From contig VWPU01011634.1 of NCBI GenBank assembly GCA_013398955.1, forward strand, positions 1-64,000: 64,000 nucleotides of DNA, read 5' to 3'. This DNA comes from Callaeas wilsoni. Lineage: Eukaryota > Chordata > Aves > Passeriformes > Callaeidae. This document shows positions 47,260 through 60,741 of this stretch, piece by piece. How positions within the stretch are numbered: position 1 is the stretch's first letter; every line of letters starts with the position of its first letter. A program made the translations under genes and the position numbers. The notes under the pieces are model-generated. The model had not been told where the DNA came from and ran no database searches. It was given only the letters and a program-made list of their open reading frames with translations.

Positions 47260-50200
47260 AAATTAGATAGGAATATAAATTTTATTTTGTCAAGTTTGTT
47301 AAAATCTTTTCCTGAGCATCCATTTCTAATGGAAGAGCAAGGAAAACATTTACTCGTTTTATAAATTTTTGTAATTTTAGACATATGTTGCAATTCTGTT
47401 TATTTGCAGATAAATAGATTTGTTCCTCCTGCAAAGGTAACTAAGAAACTTCTGACCCTTATAACACTCCTGTAAACTCCTGTATTAATAAGCAACACCT
47501 TTTCACTCTGAAATTCTTGGGTACCTTGAATTCTGGCTGTATGCGTAGCCAGAGGAGCTAAGAAAAAAAAAATCACAATACTCTGATAAAAGCTGAGAGG
47601 GATCTATAAAGAAAGAGGTTTTGAATACATTAAGGATTTTGATGCTGTAACTGTTCTCTGAATCAAGCCGTGTGCAAAATACAACAGTGAACACTTTTTT
47701 ATAAAACCCACAAATATTAAATAGATACTTTCCCCATGTATTTGGTACAACTGCCTTTTCCTGCCTATTTCCCCACTTCATAAAGAACATGACTCTTCCC
47801 CAAGGCTGTGTAATTGACCTTATAGATGGCTGAAATTCAATTCTGATCCTTAAAGCATTTCGGAATACCTCATTTTCAAACCACTGGATGTACTGTTGGT
47901 CTCAGCTAGGCTGACATAGAAATGCAGGGATTTCTTACAGCTAGTTTTGACGTGATCTGTTTATGAGCTGTAATGAAATGGCTGTTAAGCTAAACAATGT
48001 CCTCAGGCTGAAAACTGTAAGCAACTAGAGCAGCTGTCTTCCTGCCCTAACACCAGTACATACTTCCTGATGACCTCTACCTTATTATGTTCCTACTATC
48101 AGAGTAGATTGATACATTACAAGAAAAGTGACAACAGAATACATAAAATTCATTGTTCATGGCACATTTTTGAAGTGATGTTCTCTACGGCGTCTCTTTA
48201 TTTTTCTGAGGTATCTCAATCCAAAGAAATTTAGAGATTGACTGAGATCTTTCCTCTTTGCACTTGTAATTAGAGTTAGTTGGAGTGCATATGGTACTCA
48301 TCCTTCATGTTTTTGTGCTAGATATGTCCCCAAAATATTTTCTATATAAAAAGGTTACATCAATTTGAACAGATTCAAGTTTTTTTTCTCTACCCTAGAG
48401 TGAGACAAGTAGGTTTTATCCCATTTTATAAAAATAGCTAATAGGATGTTGCAAGGGGGAATAAAAAGAGCTGCTGAGAAAGGAAACAAACCCAACACTC
48501 CTCAACTGTTGTTGAGTACATGCTACCCACTGTCATCCCAACCAATACCCACTGACTGATTGGTGTTACTAGAGCTTTATGTTGTGTGCTGTGGGTTAGC
48601 CTCTGGACTGGACTGAAGTGCTGTAGTTCCAGAGATTTCTCTTAAGCTCCAACAGTGTATGTTAACTCAAGATTGGCCCTTACTATCTTTAAAAAGTACG
48701 CCTTTTATAAATGCTGGAGGCACTCTCCTGTATGTCTGACTTTACATCCAAATTTTGCTGATGGCTGTAACAGCACTACGTCCTGGTCTTGTCTCATTGT
48801 CAGCAAAGTAACAGATTGTATCAACTTAATAACACCTTAACCATTCATATTAGCATTTTTGCATTTATTAAATATGTTCTAAAGTTAAATAAACCACTAC
48901 CGTAAATTTAGAGATGACTAAAATCTACAGGTAGCTGGGGGATTTTTAAGTCTAATGGAAACATATATTTCAAAGTTGTCCTCACTCTTACACTTTTTTC
49001 TCCTTTTTTTGTTATTTTTAAAAGAGAGAATAGAAAGTAGAGAAAGAAATTATGCTAGTGAAAAGTGCTATTCCCTATGCTGGGCTCCTCCTTTGACAGC
49101 CAAGTTCACCACACTTTCTGTGGCTTTAATAAATATCATTGCTTACTTATTTCTTGCCAGTCATTATGTCTTTTCTGTAACCTGTATTTAAGTTTAAATA
49201 TGTTAATTTATTTTTCAGCTTGTCATAAAATGGATAGTGCATGTAAATGCCTGAACAGTAGCACTTGCAGGAATATAACATCTTCATGTCAAAGTATAGT
49301 AATGTCATACATCTACGTTACATAACAGAGCACAAATTTGATTTTGTTTGGGTACACTTATTACAATTATTGCATAGTTTTTCTCAGCCATGGAAGTGCC
49401 TCCTTTGGATTTTTGTCTTGAAAATTAAATTAAAACTAAATAAAGTAGAAAACTGCAAGGCACTATTAAAAATGAATGTTTCAAAAATGGGAGATGTTGC
49501 TTAAAGATAAAATAGTAGGTAAATTAATTGTCTAGGAGCTGAGTAATCATTTCTAAACTTCATCCATTCAAAGAAAAAAAAGTTTCTAAACTTATTTTTA
49601 ATTGATTTTACTTACAAAATTTTAATGAATACAGGGAATAAAGAAGAAAGGGATTTTTATATTTCCAACAGACATTTTGCACTTTCCACATTAAACGGAT
49701 GAAAACATTGCATTTTTAATAATTTTTGCTCTTTCGAAATTAGAAGACAATCAAATTCACTTAGTAAAAATGTGACTAAAGATATAAAAGACACACGAGT
49801 GATATTTAAGGAATATGTAATAACATTGGTTTCAATATTGAAAATGCTGAAAAAGACAATACTATTTTTCAACATTATTGAAAAGTATTTCAGTACTATC
49901 ATCATAAAAGGAAAATTACTGGACTAAAAGACTGTGTGGACAAGAATATTCTAAGTACTACAGGGATAAAATCCTTAGTGTCATAGCTAGAGACTTAGAG
50001 GGAAATAATAAAAATTAATTTTATTTATTTTCTTTTTTTTTCAAGCAAGTAAAACTGCATTTCAAAGAAGGAAACAACTTAAAAATACATTTTTATAAAT
50101 GTAAATTTCATGCTTAATTGATAAGAAACTGTTCAATCACTATCCAATAAAAACCATAATTGTTCCTTAGTAAATTTAATTCTTCGTAAGAATCATATTC

Positions 50201-53200
50201 ACTTGATCTATATGGATTCCACACTTTCATATGTAACAGATTAAGTATTTCAACACACTGATTTTTCCTATACAGAGCTGAAAGATTTAAAATATTTCTG
50301 AAAAACAATCCTAAATTTTAAATTGTATTTTCTATTATGCAAATTGGATTAAAATTTTACCTTCCTGAGACAGGTCAAAACTTGTGAAAGACCTTCAGTC
50401 TTTCTAAACAGAGATGATTGCATATGGTTTTAAGGCAACAGCTCAGTAAAATTTTGCAACTATTAAGTTATTTTCTGGCTATAAATAAAAAGCTCTAGAA
50501 TGAGCTACTCCTTAGTTACTATCAAGGTTTCCTTTGCTAGCCTTTTGCTTTTGTCAAATATCATATCCTTTCATCTTGGAAACTTTCAGGAATAATGTCT
50601 CCAGTTTGGTCAATGAATTACTTTTCCAAACTATTTTGTATCAATCGATGAATAAATAAACTCTGCAATACATCCTCTACCTCATGTCATGCTGAGGCCA
50701 GAATAAATTGTTATGTTTAGTAGCAGATCTAATTTCTAATTTAATCTTTAAAAATTTGCATTTTTTTTTCTTCATATACCCTAGCAGTTGTCAGTACTAT
50801 TTATCAGGAATTGCTTGGTAAAACAGATTCATCTTTACCATTCAAGAAAATCTCTAGACTAAAATGACATAATGTTTCACAGCTATTCAATGCCAAGGTG
50901 AGCAAGACTAGTGAACAAAAGAGAATGAAAATGCTGATAAAACTTCACTAGAGGTAGAAATTCCTTAGCATTCTTAGCATAGATGTATGAGAAATTCTCT
51001 TGAATGAATCATTGACATGGATGCACTGGAGTATTTTAGGTAGTCAACAGTATTTCGTCCTTGGAATGCCACCCTGCAAATCTACAAGAAGTAACATTAT
51101 ATCAGGTTGCTAGAAAAATGATTGCTGACAATTAGTCTGAATATACTAGTGCTTCAGAGATTTAGTTATCCGTGTGTCTAACCAACAAGCAAAAATAAGT
51201 CATTCACTTTTGATCATGTGAACATGATCTGATAGGCAATGGGTACTTGCTACCAAAAGTAATAAATCTATGCCTGTAAGGTCCAGTGGCCGAATTTCCC
51301 TTCCTTGTTAGAATCAAACACTCCAGCAGTCAAATCAATTGAAGCATCACATAAACAGTTTGCATTGTTCTTCCATCAAGCATAGGACAGGAATATTTAA
51401 CTAGCTGAAAGAGACTTACATTATGGCAAAGATCCTGATTGAAACTTTGGGCATACTGATATCAGTGACAGTTTTGCCACTGATCTCAATGTGGCTAATA
51501 TTTCACCATAGTCCAGGATGGCAGGCTGCAGAAAAATGCAAATTAGAATAGGAAAATTTTAATACCAAGCTTTGTAAAAGATGCATCACCCTTAACTACC
51601 TATGATACATTAAAGGTGATACTATAATGATAGCACTTTGCTGTGCTGTTTCTCATTGTAACTATGGCAAGACAAGGAAAGGGCTAACCATTGCATGTAT
51701 CATCAGACATATGGGACTTGAATAGGTATTTGACTTTCCCTTATGTCACACCATTCCTATTCCTGATTTTTTTTAGCCAGTATCATTTTTTTAATTGCTA
51801 AGTGAAATAGATAGTACTTTAGTTTTAAATTAAGACTTTACATATTAAGGAGGTGGCAAGGTATTTTCAGGATGATTCGTGTATATTTTAACTATTTTGT
51901 TTATGCAAATATAATTGCCAAACTCAAATTCACTTCTAATGGACCATGCATAATGTCAGAGTCTCTGCTGTCCACTCAAATGCCATAGAATACATCTGAC
52001 TTTTTAATGAGCCAAACAGTTGTCTCTTCATAATCTCAAGATAGCCTTCTGTTAGGTATCTGTTTCCAAATTTTACAACACTATAGTGGAGATTATGTGC
52101 TTTCATGGCTAAAATCCAGTTGAAGATGTACTTGCTCTGAATTCTCTCACATTTTGTTAAAATTATTGGCAAGCAGCTGCCTTCATATCCTTTGCAGTGA
52201 AAACGTTTGACCTTACAGAGTCCAAATGGCTTATTGCCTAGTTTTGATCTACTTTGTACACTAATGGGGAAGAGATCAAAACCAGATGACAGACATCAAG
52301 GCAAACGGCCAGTGGCAGAATGGTAGGCCTGTAGGCAGAAAACTAAAATAAACCTGCCAAGTATTATTTATCTCAAGCAATAACTACCTCAAGCTGACCG
52401 CTTTTATGATTAACTTCCAAATGGTTACTGAGAACCACCAACAAAATTTATTTTGAAATTTGACAGCTTGAACCTTTATTCCTCTTCCAAAATGGATTTT
52501 CTTGCATTGATTTTAGAAAGCAATGCAGAAGAACCATGTTTGATAGCAGCACATAAAGGTAGACAGATCTTGAGAAAATACAAATATGGCTGTATAAAGG
52601 ATATGGTATAAAAATAAGTAACTTTCCTATCTTTTTCTTTGGGCAAGTACAGTGTTAGGAAATTTCAGTTTCATGGAACTTTAATCATGTATGTTGGTAG
52701 TGTGTCTGCTTCTGCTGGATTATTCTCTCTACTATAACCTCAAGCAAAAGGATTTAACTACAGACATAACAAAAGGAAAAGTATTAAAACTTCTTAAGAA
52801 AAGAGCTTTTGCTTACGAAAAATAAATTAAATTAGACTATGCTTCTGCTATAGGTTTATCACATCTGCCAGCAAGCAACTTTTATCCTTAGAATCACAAA
52901 TAATAGAAAGGCTATACAAAATTAATAGCTTGGTAAACAAATATTATTGTCATAATTAAGACACAATTTAGTCACTAAAAATTACATTTTTACTTTAAGT
53001 ATGCTAGCTTGTATTTCTTAGCTCTTCAAAATCCTTAAAAGCATTCACATTTTCATGCTGAAGACTAGAACACCACCGACTATGGTAACAGAAACATTAA
53101 CAAGCCTTGGCTTCAATTTTGTTCTTTTGTTAAAAGAAACAAGGAGCAAAACATAGCATATAAAACACAACCACAGTACCTTGACACAGGCATCAAAAAA

Positions 53201-53829
53201 ACAAAAAACCCAGATACTTAGGTGAAATTAAGTTAAATTTCCTAACTGTTTTTCAAACTTTTTGCCCACAATTAGGTATACAAATCTACAATCACATATT
53301 AACTAAGTACAATGCCGAATTACAATTGCAGATTACCATAGACAAATGTGTAGCTGGGAGTGCCATAACCCTTCGGTTGTTTAGGGATCCTGTCGCAGGG
53401 TAAAAAAGACTGACCCTTGGCAATGCAGATGTATGATTTACTGACTGAGACAAAAACTAATTATCAGGAAACATTAACAACTAATATCAACACTTGGTAA
53501 CGTGTAGATTCTGTAAAAACAGCTTGCAGGGTTGCAATGGTGTAGAAACAGTAATCTTTCCAATGCGGATGACCAATTCTATACAGAAACAAGAGTGAAG
53601 CTCCTGATATTCCACACTTTTAATTCAATTTAACACATTGATAAAGAATTTCACAATAATCTCCTGCATAAAATACCAATAATGTTGGTTTCATATTATC
53701 CTCAAAGTAGAACACTGTTAGTATATTTTAAGTTTTAGCTGCTGAGGTGATAAAATATATTGTTTACTTCTTTACAAAGAAGCAGCTTGTTTTATTTTGA
53801 ACAGTCTACAATCACAATGTTTTTAGAAA
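47260..53829. other. Unique AT-rich DNA, no gene called
   Basis: No transposon or gene was recognised. An inverted repeat GATCATGT / ACATGATC with a 2-base centre lies at 51212-51229. Open frames are short and AT-driven. Confidence 0.5.
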
Positions 53830-54018
53830 GGCCACCCACTTCTCTGGGCAAAGAGTTCCAGTATCTCTCCACTGTCATAGTAAAGAGCGTCCTCCTAATA
53901 TCTAACGTGAATTTACCCTCCTTGAGCTTAACGTAATTTCTCCTTTTCCTATCACGCCTTACCCTTTCCAAAAAGTTCCTCTACAGCATTTCTTTATGCC
54001 CCTTTACATACCGGAAGG
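53830..54018 (-). mobile_element. CR1 LINE fragment cut by a microsatellite
   Basis: The plus strand matches minus-strand CR1 ('ggccacccacttctctgggc', 'gtaaagagcgtcctcctaat', 'tccttttcctatcacgcc', 'ccggaaggc'). It ends inside the ORF2 region, exactly where the pentanucleotide array begins. Both the CR1 tail side and the far side are missing. Confidence 0.85.
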
Positions 54019-54095
54019 CTTGCCTTGCCTTGCCTTGCCTCGCCTTGCCTTCCCTTGCCTTGCCTTGCCTTCCCTACCCTTCCCTTCCCTTCCCT
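54019..54095. repeat. (CCTTG)n / (CCCTT)n microsatellite
   Basis: About ten TTGCC/CCTTG units, with one CTCGC variant and one CCCTT interruption, pass at about 54070 into CCCTT units. The minus strand therefore has the repeated purine-rich GGCAA and AGGGA units. It starts directly on the CR1 'ggaaggc' motif. Confidence 0.95.
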
Positions 54096-55344
54096 CTCCA
54101 CGTTCAAATCCAAGAAGGTAGACACTCTATAGGAAAAAGGAGTTAATAGGCAGGAGGTTTTTACAAAGGAAATCTTGTGGACACATTTCTCCCTCAAAGT
54201 TTACATTTTTCTTAATACATTCTGCTATTACTTTACATTCCCTCTTTAACAATGTATTTCAATTCATCAGTTATGCTGACTCTTCTGATATTTAAAATAG
54301 AGGTGGGAGGTAGATTTAAGACATGAACAATCAATCAAAAATATAAAATATTATATTTAGGTTTGATAACTAGATCAAATGCATACTGGAATTTCTATCA
54401 AAATGACATTGTTTTCCTTCTCATATGAAAGAATATTTGTGTGTGAAAAAAGACGTAATTTTATTTAAACAAAATAAAGCATTCTGCTTTTGTAAATTTT
54501 TTAAATTAACATAAATTTATATGAGAAAAAAATTGCACATGAATGAATTACAAAAAAGGTCCTATAAAAAAATTTAATCTCATAAATGACATAAAAATGT
54601 ATATAAAATTTATTGACATTTAGAAATTTTTAGGACCAGGATTTCCTAATGACAGTAATTTCTTCAGATTAACTGCTCATAGGTCATTGTTTAATTTGAT
54701 CACTTGTATTTTGCTTAGGGTTGTAAATCTTAGAGTACTCTGAATTAATTATGGCAATCTGTTTTAAAAAATGCTGCTAGAAAAAGAGCCTTCTTCAACT
54801 ACCAAGAAAATATAATTCTATACCTATATAACATTACTGATTTCTGATATACCTAGCTACAAGTCATTTTCATGATACATGAATAAATTTAGGTTTTTGT
54901 GTAACACACTACCATGTGAAGTTATGAATTCTAAATTTTATTATATTTTATAATTCCAGAATACATTCTATTGACTGATTTGGTTGGCTGATCATTGTTT
55001 TCTCCAGACATTTAAAAAATCTATTTATGAGAAAAAAAAATTCTAGTCAATTGTTTTTATTTGGAAAAAAAAATCAAATCAGATTTGAAGTATGATATTT
55101 TTCTTGAGAATACCAGCTTATCCAGAATTCTAAATTTCTCCTATGGAGTTCAATTGAAGAGAAGCTGTGTTAACAAATGAAAAGTTTACTCTCCTTCCTT
55201 AAAGTGGAATGAGATCTTGGGAGTTACTCCTAGAAAAGAGACATTGTTACAGCTGCTGTGTGTGGAACAAGGAATTGCACTGCAATCTCTTTTGTCATGT
55301 TGCAGTGCCATACATAAATAAAGCACGTATATGCTGACCTGTGT
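54096..55344. other. Unique very AT-rich DNA
   Basis: No gene or transposon recognised. Several A and T runs occur but no regular array. Confidence 0.5.
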
Positions 55345-55427
55345 TCTCAGCAGGTCAAAGGAGATGATTGCTCCTCTCCTGCCTTGGTGAGGCAGCATCT
55401 GGAGCACTAGTCCTATTTCCACTGGGT
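55345..55427 (+). mobile_element. Small CR1 ORF2 fragment
   Basis: The run 'cagcaggtcaaaggagatga', 'ttgctcctctcctgccttgg', 'tgaggcagcatctggagcac' matches the CR1 ORF2 segment that normally reads 'ggtgattctccccctctact' and 'gtgagaccccacctggagta'. Only about 80 bp are recognisable, so confidence is moderate. Confidence 0.5.
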
Positions 55428-58400
55428 GGAGTAAAGGAGGAGAGAAACAAGGGAAATCTTGGCGATGATAAGTGCTGCTGCTGAAAAGACTGTCTCAAAA
55501 AAAGATCCTCTTTCACTCTTAGCAACCAGTCTGTGTTTCCAGAATTATACCACAAAGTTTACTTTTCACCATTTCTAGTAGTTCAGTGGTCTCTGAGACT
55601 GTTTTCCCTCTATATCTTTATCCTGCCTTGCTAAATTCCTGTGATATTCCATCAGAAAATTAAAAAGCAATTAAAATTTAACTTCATTTTCTCATACACT
55701 GTACATGCTACTCCTTTGCAAGGTACACAAAAAACAGAGGGCAAAAGACCAAGCTGAATCTTTTAAGCAAAGGAATTTAGTAATGAGTAACAGTCATCTT
55801 GTGACCCAAGCTGAATAGCCTCACTGGAAAGGTTAGATATCTGAATATTACACATACAAGACGTAGCCCGTATTGTTTGGCCCCTTGCACCTCAGGGCTG
55901 CCTGCACAAGACAGTGTTAGACACATCTTTGTCATCTCTAACCTAATATAGTCAGCTTATAATAACCCTATTGCTAATTAAATGAAAAAGTATTTTCAAG
56001 AATAGTTTTTGCCCTTTTCATTTTGTGACTCGGTCATAGATCCAAAACAGATTTCAAAGAAGATGCCAAATCTGTGAGCCTGGAAGAGTATATCAAACCT
56101 TAAAAATTGAAGGCTACTCTGTGGCATTTTCGTGTAAAAACAGGTAAAACAGAGAATGCCTCCCAATTATTTCTGTCATTTAAAAAATGATCCAGTAAAG
56201 ACTGAGAGAGCTCTGAAGTGTATTCAGCCTTGAACTATAAGACCTGAGAATGGTTAGAGAATCAAAGTCTATATCTCATTCGTTTATTTCTGACAGGGAG
56301 TGGGTTTGCCACTTAATACTATCCATCTCCTTTTTGTTGGTGAAGGAACCGTGTGAATGCCAAGATTATGCTAGTATAGCAACAAGCTTGAAGAACTCTT
56401 TTTTTTAGGGATAGTAAACAGGTACTCTCTTGTTTCTACAAATTTGATATTACTTTAAAAAAAAAAATAAAAACGCTGGTTTTAGAATGAGAAACCAGCA
56501 GCATTAATATCTCCTATCTGTAGTCATGAATTTACATTTTTTGCATTGTACTCTGATGAGTGTAATAAAGGTCAGTACATGGAATCATCTTCATGACCTT
56601 AAATAAGTTTTCTATTCATGGTTTCTATTTTGTTCTAGCAATTTTTCGAAATCCATCCATGTGTTGTGCAACCTTTTTTCTTGGAGATGTTACTGTTTAA
56701 ATTGTCCATGCTAAGGCTTTTAAATTCAAAATATTAAATTATTCACTCTCATAGTTCATTTTTTGAATATGTCTTACTATTGCATCAATACTCCTATTTC
56801 TGAATTTAATTCCTGTACTTAAACAAAGGAGTAAATGCAAGTATCTAAAAGAATGGGAAATATTTATTTAAATGAAAGAAATTACTGTCATTAAGAGCAA
56901 CAATTACTGAGCTAAACAGAGTATTAAAATATATAATGTGTTATATATATGCAAGTAGGTTAAAAGACCCTTTAAAAGTCTACATTATATACTTTATGTA
57001 ATAACTTAAAGGCATCTTCTTATATATTTTTTCTAATTTCCTTTGTACTTCTTTGTTTATTGTTATGAAGAAAATTTCTAATCGAAACTTGTGAGTATAC
57101 TTGAGTTCTAGGCTTTCCATTTTTGTGGAGATGTTTTTCAAGTGATATCTGCCTTGGTTTTCAGATAAAATCTTGAATAGATAAGAAAATCTTCAAAAAA
57201 AAAAATATTTTGTTGTAAATATGACTCATCTAGCAATCAGAATAGACTGTGAAGACAGACTGATGTGAGAATAGGACTGCATGAAAGATGTGGTACATAC
57301 TTCTATTTTCATTTGGCAACTACTTTGAGATGGCTTTGAAAAAACACTAGGCATGACACCAAATTGTACTAGGTGGGCCCTTTACACCAGGACATTGCAA
57401 AAAAAGATGTTTTCTGCTGATCGCCCCAGCAAATACTTGTGCTATTTATAAGGTTTACAAAGAAAATTGGATTCCACTGCAGTATTTTACCCCCCAAATC
57501 TTGAATAGAGGTGGCGACAACTAAATCTTTCCTAAAGCTTCTACATCCTAGAATTCCATGCTAACAACTTACCTTCTCTCCTTTGTCAAACATCTGTGAC
57601 TTACTTTCTTATTATTAACTACGTCTTATTCTGGCATTGGGGTTTGGTAGTTATACAGCACAGGAACATTCTATTTAAGACAAAAACCTACTGTTGAATT
57701 CAATGTCACGGCCGAGTTTTATAGCAGTGAGGAACTGCCTTGATAAATGGCCCTGACATTAGCGTTTTCATGACTCTACCTTCAATGTCATTGCATCACA
57801 GTGAAAAGTGCTAAAGTAAGACCACTGCTACCTTCCAACAACATATTAAGTTGAAGCTCACTCTATCTCTAGATCCCACAGGCACAATAAATGGAGAAAA
57901 TAACACATTTACAAACTGATAAAATTCAGCAAAGCTAATAAAATCAGACACTTTATAGCTTGGCTAATAGTGTCCTTTGAAGGGCATCAAATACCATATC
58001 ATGTACTGCTCTGAGGGAAATCAGTTTAGGTACAGCAATACTGCCTCTGAACTATGCATTTAAATACACAGGAGATACTAAAGCTAATCAACTCATAATG
58101 ACAGAAATTTAACAATTAATGCCTTGTTTTTGATAATGTGGTTTTATGCTGGTTTGATAGGAGCAGCAATCATATCAAATTGTTCCAATTTCAACAAGAA
58201 AGCTCTTCCAAAATTTTAGAAGTATTTCAGCTACTACATTCTCTTTCTTCATGTTGTCTGTGTCTATTGCAAAGACAGCATATGTCATCTTAACAGAAAG
58301 GACTTTTTTTGTTATTGCCAGACAACCACAACAATAACTACATTATTCATTTGTTCTGCCTCAAAAAAATAATACAAATCATTTTTAGTTTTTGATAGCG

Positions 58401-58600
58401 CATTCTATGCAGGTATTAACACTACATGGATTACATTTGTTCTCATGTTGCAGTTTAACTTGATGCTTCAATTTTCTTTTTCTTTTACTCTCAGAGCTGG
58501 ATTTTACCACGTTGATCTTGAGTACCACACATCAGATCTAGTCTATGTTGAGGTTTATCTACTCTTGACCTCTGACCACTTAACTCATTTTAACAATGTC
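55428..58600. other. Unique AT-rich DNA, no gene called
   Basis: No recognised gene or repeat other than short A runs and a small AT patch near 56930-56955. Confidence 0.5.
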
Positions 58601-58800
58601 TAATCTGCCAGGAGTTCAAAACCAAACTGGTTAAGTGGTACAGAAATGTGGTGCAGAGTGCCTTGAAAGGCAGCGACAGCCATTTGTGTTCTGATTCTAT
58701 TAGACCTGACAAACTAACCAGGGCTGAGCCTGGATAGTAATAATGGAGGAAATTTCCAAGGATAAGCTAGACTAAGAAAGGTAATACTCTTCCATTTTTG
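58601..58800 (+). mobile_element. Ancient 5S-rRNA-like SINE-type repeat
   Basis: At 58711-58752 the plus strand reads AAACTAACCAGGGCTGAGCC then TGGATAGTAATAATGGAGGA. This follows the internal promoter half of 5S rRNA ('aagcagggtcgggcctggtt', 'agtacttggatgggaga') at most positions. The next bases, 'aatttccaaggataagcta' and 'ggtaatactcttcc', resemble the tail of 5S-derived repeats shared by amniotes. The 5' half of 5S is not recognisable, so this is not a 5S gene. The outer limits are approximate, and assignment to a named family (for example AmnSINE1) is not established. Confidence 0.5.
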
Positions 58801-59522
58801 TCATTATTGCAAAGATTATGAAGAGAATGTCAGTATATTTCAGATCAGAGACTGCATTTTTTTATTACTATTTTTTTGAGTCACATAGTGGTAAAAATTG
58901 AGACCTGAAGACCTATTTGCTTCCATTACTAAAAAATATCACGGTATATAAGATATTTATAACAGATAGTATGCGTTCTTAATCCAGGAATTTGCAAGAG
59001 AAAGGCACACCAGTATTTCTGCAGAGCATAGTAAATAATTTTTAAAAAGCAAACCCACGATACGGTTTTTGTGAGCAATGTAGCTGAAAATCACAAAGGG
59101 TAGGTGGCAAACTACGTGGAGAACCAATTGCCTTTTCTAGGATCCCGGGCTCATGTGTTGTCACTATATTCAAGCAATGTCTGCAGATCTATCAGCTGCA
59201 GTTCAATCTCATTTAATGAGAAATTGTGGTCACCGTTATGAACTCATGAAAAATTGCTAAAATTTTCCATCACATATACAATAAAAATACATTATAGTAA
59301 GACTGAACAAATAAATTCCTAGTTTTTTATGTTAGGCTGCATATAAGTAACTGGGTATTAATATTTTCAGTTAAAGCATACTCCTATGTCCCAACTACCT
59401 GTAATGCAATTGCCATTTGGTCTTATTCAGCAGTTGTATTCCATCTTGGAAATAGCTGCAAATCTCAGATATGTGAAATAAGTTTGTTCTTTTTTTATTT
59501 TATACCTTTTTAAGAAAACCAA

Positions 59523-59575
59523 TATATACATGCACACACACATATACATACATATATATAGATAAATAAATAAAA
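59523..59575. repeat. Mixed TA/CA/GATAAATA simple repeat
   Basis: Alternating ATAT, ACAC and ACAT runs end in 'gataaataaataaa'. Confidence 0.85.
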
Positions 59576-60234
59576 GCTGATAGAAACAAAGATCTCTGAA
59601 GAACATGGAACAATAAGCTATGCATGGTAGAAGGTTGTTCATGGGATTTCCTGCAGTGTCAAGGAAGTGCTGGGTATTGAATAGAATGGACAAAATGACA
59701 GTATCAGCATTAATTGATAGGTTGACTAAATAAGTCAGATAAAACCTTTCTAGTAAGAGATCTTCTGTGAATCAAAACAGCCCTAGTACAATGTTTTGTA
59801 CATTTTTTTCAATGTTAAAAGAAAAAAAATGAAAAGAAAAAATATGACAAACTGTTTCTTAATTGTGAGGTCTTTTCAACTTTTTTCACCTTTTGAACTC
59901 ATATGAATTCTTGCTATATATCAGGCACTGGCACATCTGCCATAAATAAGTAGTTGGATTTGTCACGAGTTAAATGGTTCTGGCATGTTTTTATGAGATC
60001 ACAGCATGTCTTGTTTTACCAGAAAGACTGCTGCATGCTCTATGGTTGTGTACTTTCTAGGCCAATGTATTTCTTATAGAGCTGATCAAAGACTGGCTGA
60101 CATGCCTTGGAAGACAAGAAAAAGCATTTCAGGAAGTGTTATTAACCTATCTAAGCATATGTCAGTTACAGCCTCAGTCATCCAAATTAAGTGTTCATGT
60201 ATGCTGTATTAATGTCTGATACCGATATAATGTA

Positions 60235-60285
60235 ATCAGTCATTCATATGTATCAGTCATTCATATGAATCAGTCATTCATATGT
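60235..60285. repeat. Three 17-bp tandem units
   Basis: ATCAGTCATTCATATG plus one variable base (T, A, T) occurs three times in direct succession at 60235-60251, 60252-60268 and 60269-60285. A fourth, partial unit (AATCATATTCA) follows. The first 16 bases are identical in all units, so the array is young. Confidence 0.95.
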
Positions 60286-60649
60286 AATCATATTCACAGT
60301 GGTTTGTGTATCCTCTAATTAAGGACAAAAAATAAGGTTTGTGCAAAATAGAAGCTAAAAATTTATAATCTGTGCCGAGGAAACTGATGATAGTTTAAAA
60401 ACCTTGTGATTTTGACTCTAAGTGGTGGGTACGTCATCTCATGTACAATGAAGAGACAGGACAGCTAGACCAAATCTAGATTCTCCAAGAAGGGAAAACT
60501 CTTGAAATTTAACTAGCATCACCTTCCTTTTCTCAGCCTGTGAAATGATAATATCCATATAACCTCAGTTTCTTCTGTAGCTGTTTGTAAACTGTTACTG
60601 GGTACCCTAATATTTGGGCAAAGTAACAACCTGTATGAACATACATTAC

Positions 60650-60741
60650 CTTCCTGTGTTCTTTCTGCAGTAGCGATTGCCTTCATTTCTTCCACTTCTT
60701 TATTTAACCTCCCTTTTGCTCTGTGTGCATCAGTTACCTTC
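60650..60741 (-). other. Candidate internal coding exon (unidentified, charged peptide)
   Basis: On the minus strand an acceptor GTTCATCTCAG joins a 92-base segment that ends CAGGAAG before the donor GTAATG. A branch-point-like CTAAC lies about 42 bases upstream of the acceptor. The open frame reads VTDAHRAKGRLNKEVEEM and continues KAIATAERTQE, rich in Lys, Arg and Glu and suggestive of a helical or coiled-coil stretch. It enters with two bases of a codon from the previous exon and leaves with one base. The frame stays open into both flanks, so open length alone proves little. I do not recognise the protein. Confidence 0.4.

Noticed and set aside
58711..58752. Functional 5S rRNA gene
   Set aside because: Only the 3' internal-promoter half is similar, with several changes; the 5' half and the terminator T run are not recognisable.
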